Below are positions 34,201 to 35,585 of a DNA stretch of 35,585 nucleotides, piece after piece. The notes beneath the pieces are model-generated. The model worked only from the letters and a program-made list of their open reading frames with translations. It was not told the DNA's origin and searched no databases. Positions within the stretch are counted from its first letter, which is position 1. The number at the start of each line of letters is the position of its first letter. The translations under genes and the position numbers were made by a program. Origin of the DNA: Geitlerinema sp. PCC 9228 (GTDB lineage Bacteria > Cyanobacteriota > Cyanobacteriia > Cyanobacteriales > PCC-9228); contig NZ_LNDC01000194.1 in assembly GCF_001870905.1 (NCBI RefSeq), positions 1 through 35,585 of the forward strand, in the 5' to 3' direction.

Positions 34201-35585
34201 CAGCTACCAATAAATCATAGTTGTTGGGCTGCCCGGAAACTTTGAGGTAATATTCCCCAAATGGTTGCCCTTCTAATGAAATTTTTTCTAGGTTTTGGCT
34301 GTTGCTGGAGCTGTCGGATTCTTGGATGGGATTTTCTAAATCTGACTGGTGGTACAGTTCTAGTTGGAGATCGCCTTGGGCGTGTTGGAAGTCAATTTGG
34401 ACAAAGTCCCGTTCGTTTCCTTCGTCGGGTAAGGTAAATGCAAACCAGTCTACGTCTTGGGTACCACCAGCATCCGCGATCGCTAAGTTGCTCCACTGAT
34501 ATCCCCCGCGAATGGTTCCCAAATCTAGGGCGTTTTTGGGCTTGCTGTTGTCGGCTTTGGACTCGAAGTCAAATGTTTCTCCAGTTTCTACCTCAAATTC
34601 TATTTCGCTGGTATGCAGGTATTCGACGACAGAGTCATCCAAAGCGGTGGCTCGTATGGTTTGGTCGAAGTTCCAGTTTTCGGGGGTAAAGGTGAGGGTG
34701 TGAGGTTCCCCTAGAAATTCGTCGTTGAGGCGTATTTGATCGTTGGTGGGTGTGGCAGTCACTCGAACTTCGCCGGCGGGTTGGCTCTTGAGGCGAATGC
34801 TAAAGACGTTTTCTCGCCCTTCCACAGCTTTTCCAGCCCCGGTGACAATAATTTCGGCTTGGTCATCATCGGTATTTCGGAAATACAGGTCGTCTGTTTC
34901 CAGGCGGTCGTATTTTTGGTCTTTGCTGAGGGAGGTGCTTACTACTTTGTAGGATAAATCTCCATCGGCGATTTGGTCGTCTACCCCTTGAACGTAGAAG
35001 GTTTGTTCCTGGTTCCAGTTGTCAGGAGTAAACTCTAATTTGACTACTTTTTGTGGGGCATTGGGATCGCTTTTGGTGCTCAGCAGGGCTTCTGTTTCGT
35101 CTTTCGTTCCTAGAGCAACTGTAACTGGAGTTGTGGGTTCGCTGTTGAGTTTGACGCGGTAGCTGAGGCGGTTGTCGTTGTTTGTATCTTTTTCCGATGT
35201 GGTTGCCCGATTGGATTCGGAGGCGGCGTTGGTGTCGGATTCCGGAGTAATGATGACACCGGCTTCGTCGTTATCTGCGATCGCTACGGTAGCGGTTATA
35301 TCGTTGCCGGAGGTGGCACCATTGAATAACTCACCGTTGTTGTTGTAGAGACTGCGATCGCTGAGTTGGTTCCGAGAGTTGGTATTGCCCTTATAGTAAG
35401 CAACTAGTTCTTCTCCGACAGCATCGGGATCTTGAAGTTCGTTTTGGTTGTTTTTGATTTGGTCGGGCGTGCGGGCAGTGTTCCAAATCCGAATTTCATT
35501 CAGTTCTCCTTTCCAGAAATCTCCTTGTGGAGCTTCTGCATTTTTGGTACCGATATACAGAGGATCGCTGGTTGTACCAATGGTG
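25214..35585 (-). CDS. Giant calcium-binding LamG/Calx-beta/RTX surface protein, 5' end missing
   Basis: The frame is open from the right edge to the stop at 25214: 3456 visible residues with the N-terminus outside the window. In order: end of a LamG domain (35585-35330); beta-sandwich repeats with the signature FTPDNWNQEQTFYVQGVDD (35170-34620); a PPC domain (34530-34190); Calx-beta (34130-33790); a complete LamG (33785-33115); more Calx-beta-like units (33110-32340); a linker region; about 20 EF-hand-like loops (31430-28890); a middle region; a Cna-B/SdrD-like unit (27285-27145); an Ig/cadherin-like domain (26355-26065); an Asp/Ser/Asn-rich linker; and RTX nonapeptides to the end (25865-25450). 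The RTX C-terminus implies type I secretion, with folding in external calcium. Probable adhesin or sheath/motility surface protein. No T1SS genes are in the window. Confidence 0.9.
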   Translation of the reverse strand, partial: TIGTTSDPLYIGTKNAEAPQGDFWKGELNEIRIWNTARTPDQIKNNQNELQDPDAVGEELVAYYKGNTNSRNQLSDRSLYNNNGELFNGATSGNDITATVAIADNDEAGVIITPESDTNAASESNRATTSEKDTNNDNRLSYRVKLNSEPTTPVTVALGTKDETEALLSTKSDPNAPQKVVKLEFTPDNWNQEQTFYVQGVDDQIADGDLSYKVVSTSLSKDQKYDRLETDDLYFRNTDDDQAEIIVTGAGKAVEGRENVFSIRLKSQPAGEVRVTATPTNDQIRLNDEFLGEPHTLTFTPENWNFDQTIRATALDDSVVEYLHTSEIEFEVETGETFDFESKADNSKPKNALDLGTIRGGYQWSNLAIADAGGTQDVDWFAFTLPDEGNERDFVQIDFQHAQGDLQLELYHQSDLENPIQESDSSSNSQNLEKISLEGQPFGEYYLKVSGQPNNYDLLVADEDHQYTSSEIVPEPAPVVIEDNDLPTVSVEAGPTASEVFGKPSYFNFQLNAPAPQNNNGIKVNYKITGGTATFQDDNQLGDYRASAKEGSIRIAPGDIQNNLAIAPIDDKLTEDRTLQVTSVNNNGNLELGIKTPTPKQQVLGFDGVDDYVEVPNSEALNITENLTVEAKIYLDEENFSGNRRILQKGGDSSSQGKQVSDQYRFLVEDNKFKFDVGGVGVVEAPIVELPGRAWHHVAGVYDRSKNELAIYVNGEKIETLEGVSGTIKTTDDPLYIGTKNPNAIQGDFWKGQLDEIRIWNTARTSEQIQANQSNSLAGNEEGLVAYYAANQQDDTSTDDTSTLRDLSNNQEDGSLHNGASYIKLPVPSYPESIPVSKSTEIKFADGLVGTVQQDAKLQEKSGFYEGTVKVQLNDPSRNSEIETGLEGKLPSETVQIELLPGEGYKLPDNPKASLSIQDDDVPGVRIVQVGDNTVVREGETATFQVSLLSEPKDDVTLQLTPGAEIQFVDPVNPETVSVDKDVYSFEQSKTGNLDVSLNSLVTTERGKTVAFDIKLNEQPSSDVVIKLYDANDSDNEAEATVDFTQFEEDVVLGQQPGNWDQTQQVIIGNLDPNNSDGKLGLKAEIYEKNEDGSLKKAPNEEINLPINYTTETVEKQTTEITIPPEKWFELQTVTVEGVKDAVAEPGLYHQSGIDYQVTSNDSNYNNIVVPQQRIDVADRVFNAKTTAEGMQEGFTNLQKSLDQLEIPLIGSLDGKTPNLISDINDRVIPAVGDEENLSANRLKAIIEDSLSTLGLEFLDVSVDMSENSVDVAIDVSKSYPLFSLPIDANLGLDALGIGLETDGELQSNFDFDVVLGFGISEDYGFYLDTEKTQVEASIQLNLNDFKGQGNLGFLRLDTIDDPENPTELAVNFQAGLNDLDNYQTIQFFDVDGDHQLDAEAFNYPIENPDRTPNPETRTIQEPFVSVNSQGKAEVFPKVGEAPAAAKRINANGNNTFDTSETIKNEGIYRTQKDSNGKVTQYYFDLDRDGRLDSSSGEQLLSVDPTTTKWMKNGQVKPFRIEQKKVKGELKYYFDRNGDNNVDTNEILTKKQKAKLDRNSNGKLDADREIEGEGTFVQGTGIAFQDTNNNGLLDVGEPYVNSEFGDLKLENSNSALSFLDIDTDRQQSDNELLILEETDEETQESFAYLDLNQDREFSSGEPKLIEDSQLGFSYLNLVGNANQEQTFADEPKLPSASNDEYLDLNQNDKEDPLLEPIINQEGEYLTFYEDPNSKGDDPNQPDKILDYNRNGEKDEIDGVTDASVETGTLPNGESFQYLDTNGDGYWTREHKVFTKGNQKYLDINDNGSQDSDDRPITIEENLDRIKSKDDRTIYLDKNNNDEFNEGELLLLDSLTGRLSQDTNKNGKIDRDEPIVNIRFPDSQLKKIKIETLNDGTEYLDEIKDQEFTGEYKVLTDKDEDNNQIYGQVLDTNNNGDVDSDEPLIVFSEPFVREKNSLSLDASNFFVDSFQYLDFNNNGKYDDSSDSNRFPQEYKVREDSDGNNYIDENNSGSKDGNEPTINLVNILTNGSGSIRVGEHKIDPEEDLTLKFYDRDDNGKKDKNEPFIMDRVTFLDLNQDSQLTLDEEESPDEFVTTNQTYLDFNGNNINDSGEPQLDKKEDNWVINLNEDNLVTYKITNNTIDHPDSDINLLDTISNRVATFLGLSASEKPTYAELLGLTVNENQVIDSAITFIDLEEDEKLDLLSDPILHIQEGVQFIDLDNNGSLTVNEDGDPIEPFALPNNEFDTENFTDQGPIINYLDDGDRLTLTELQNWKNNPDLGFSDLFNYEFSGLANLGLATKTSFEGNPAFPSFNFNLGVGLPLFNYSNQEEAAEEGFNVDFNDIQIDVGGFLTNLATPVIETVDEIISPAKPVLDILNADTKIFSQLGLEDEFNQDSRPGVSLLDITKTIANAIPEDTGDKKLQRIKNSVDNAIQFTDTVNQIVETAESLKALTESEDNLTLELGSYNLDDFKAASDDPADSTSQIPADKGTQKTASGKEATADTQKQLLDSTKQSGSEKQQKALSYLMGDEGSKLAGLDIPFLTNPVTPIKILLGQENVDLITYDIPDLDFFFGKEQEFLLWTPPIIEGILELGFEAQTDLSVGYDTAGLEAWQDSNFELSEIYKILDGFYVDDFDEDGKDKDELIASATIAAGLSASAVVAKAVLKGGIEGTLGFDLIDEGELQGKNDGKVRGSEIISRLDTPLELFDLKGQLDAFVNGSIKVGVDLGLFEIMKEVWSTELRTVLTQFNQEAIGNESGNVLTSKFSLGYVDGATVWFDTNGNRLLDLGEVQTTTKADGSFDLSVPDDVDILNGVLRARGGVDVATGLPVQGVLSASSESAINPVTSLIQQLIEQDVDKNTAQERVQTAFSISDDVNLFEFDYVDATLKEDPNARAVLLANNSVQGVISGIHNLLAGASGGTVDTQDTATSAILSNAAFSALSELMDGRSVNLEDSTVLSNVIRSSAANAQTLATEEGLQLGLNNQEVEDIVDAAAKLLAAGVTKKRLLAEESSDGIELLTAITQAKLVSHGEEAQALNELARGEKSINEILEMADTSEAALEAIRQVKLKPQLAGLDNVNISEGEQLKDIPITLFDFETSYDQLDISITSDNSSLLPADNVSVSAGGQAHQALLSLSPIDGEAGVATISITVEDGDGNTLTEEFTVNISDEDTGGNEDGNEDSDSDSNADPSDESSASEATNNSDRDRADNDVDGDAGNEETNASNREETINKLMDNHMTGSDSDDTLEGTAENDAVTAGNGNDAVATFSGNDRLYGEAGNDIMNGNQGNDFVDGGDGNDILFGGQGKDNLQGGNGNDILNGNLGEDKVNGNDGDDILFGGQQADILNGGSGNDLLSGDLGEDTLTGGQGSDRFLLRNVSGPDIITDFEDGVDSLVLPTSEFPVQPNGVTFEDLTITQAEGGTVISVNGNTMAGLTGVDASNITEDDFQQISSL
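25450..25865 (-). repeat. RTX (hemolysin-type) calcium-binding nonapeptide repeats
   Basis: About ten tandem copies of the GGxGxDxLx type, such as GGDGNDILFGGQGKDNLQGG, just before the C-terminus. The last 60 or so residues (DFEDGVDSLVLPTSEF onward) resemble the uncleaved type I secretion signal region. These repeats form calcium-bound parallel beta rolls after export. Confidence 0.95.
28890..31430 (-). repeat. Array of about 20 EF-hand-like calcium loops
   Basis: Repeated units of the form YLDxNxNGxxDxxEP, for example VLDTNNNGDVDSDEP, SQDTNKNGKIDRDEP and FYDRDDNGKKDKNEP. Acidic or amide residues fall at loop positions 1, 3, 5, 9 and 12, with Gly often at 6, as in EF-hand and dockerin loops. 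I count about 21, roughly ten with glutamate at position 12; spacing between units is irregular (about 25-60 residues). The DNA of this stretch is markedly AT-richer than that of most neighbouring genes, partly from GAT/AAT codons. Confidence 0.85.
33290..33400 (-). repeat. LamG segment copy 1 (duplicated within the giant gene)
   Basis: Encodes DDPLYIGTKN, QGDFWKGQLDEIRIWNTAR. Bases 33300-33321 are identical to 35478-35499, and the surrounding sequence stays similar, showing that the LamG module was duplicated within the gene. Confidence 0.8.
35470..35585 (-). repeat. LamG segment copy 2, cut by the window edge
   Basis: Encodes SDPLYIGTKN, QGDFWKGELNEIRIWNTAR. It is the partner of the copy at 33290-33400; the rest of this LamG domain lies beyond the right edge. 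Confidence 0.8.

Noticed and set aside
25214-34825. Giant gene starting at the GTG at 34825
   Set aside because: The same frame has no stop up to the right edge and codes for coherent LamG and Calx-beta-like sequence, so the gene is 5'-truncated by the window rather than starting there.

Overview
The window is cyanobacterial chromosome. The left edge carries the first codons of psbD (photosystem II D2). An aldehyde-deformylating oxygenase and an acyl-ACP reductase lie side by side, several genes belong to families I know mainly from cyanobacteria (UPF0367, DUF3318), and the HIP1 octamer GCGATCGC is scattered throughout. The giant Calx-beta/LamG/RTX protein suggests a filamentous or mat-forming species, but that is inference; I cannot name the species.

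Layout. 1-2400: psbD (minus), then a tight plus-strand group (UPF0367 protein, ECF-type ABC ATPase, YacP/NYN nuclease) ending at a clear terminator, then tRNA-Asn with its own promoter. 2400-6620: a minus-strand run of flippase-like membrane protein, VanX-type dipeptidase, peroxiredoxin Q, YheT-like hydrolase and an orphan MalG-type permease. 6770-8734: the two-gene alkane pathway. 8787-9870: a small zinc-ribbon protein and a DUF3318 protein. 9875-15925: a minus-strand surface-polysaccharide group with one GT2, two GT4 enzymes and a membrane-anchored 770-residue protein of unknown function.

16082-21462 is the least explained part. It is a probable operon of a small protein with apparent winged-helix modules followed by two tandem, paralogous ORC-like P-loop ATPases. 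The paralogues align without gaps over their first 240 residues (about 60% identical by hand count). Both have an amide (Gln or Asn) where the catalytic Walker B glutamate is expected, and each ends in a linker plus a helix-turn-helix-like tail. I see no nuclease, methyltransferase, transposase or PglZ beside them, so this may be an undescribed ATP-gated DNA-binding or defence module.

21482-35585: a near-consensus promoter drives a four-part fusion protein (GT4 glycosyltransferase, TIGR03032 domain, TPRs, GT9-like domain). It converges on a giant gene that runs off the right edge: at least 3456 residues with LamG, Calx-beta, PPC, about 20 EF-hand-like calcium loops and C-terminal RTX repeats. 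I infer a secreted calcium-dependent surface protein and, more tentatively, that the convergent fusion enzyme glycosylates it or a related surface polymer.
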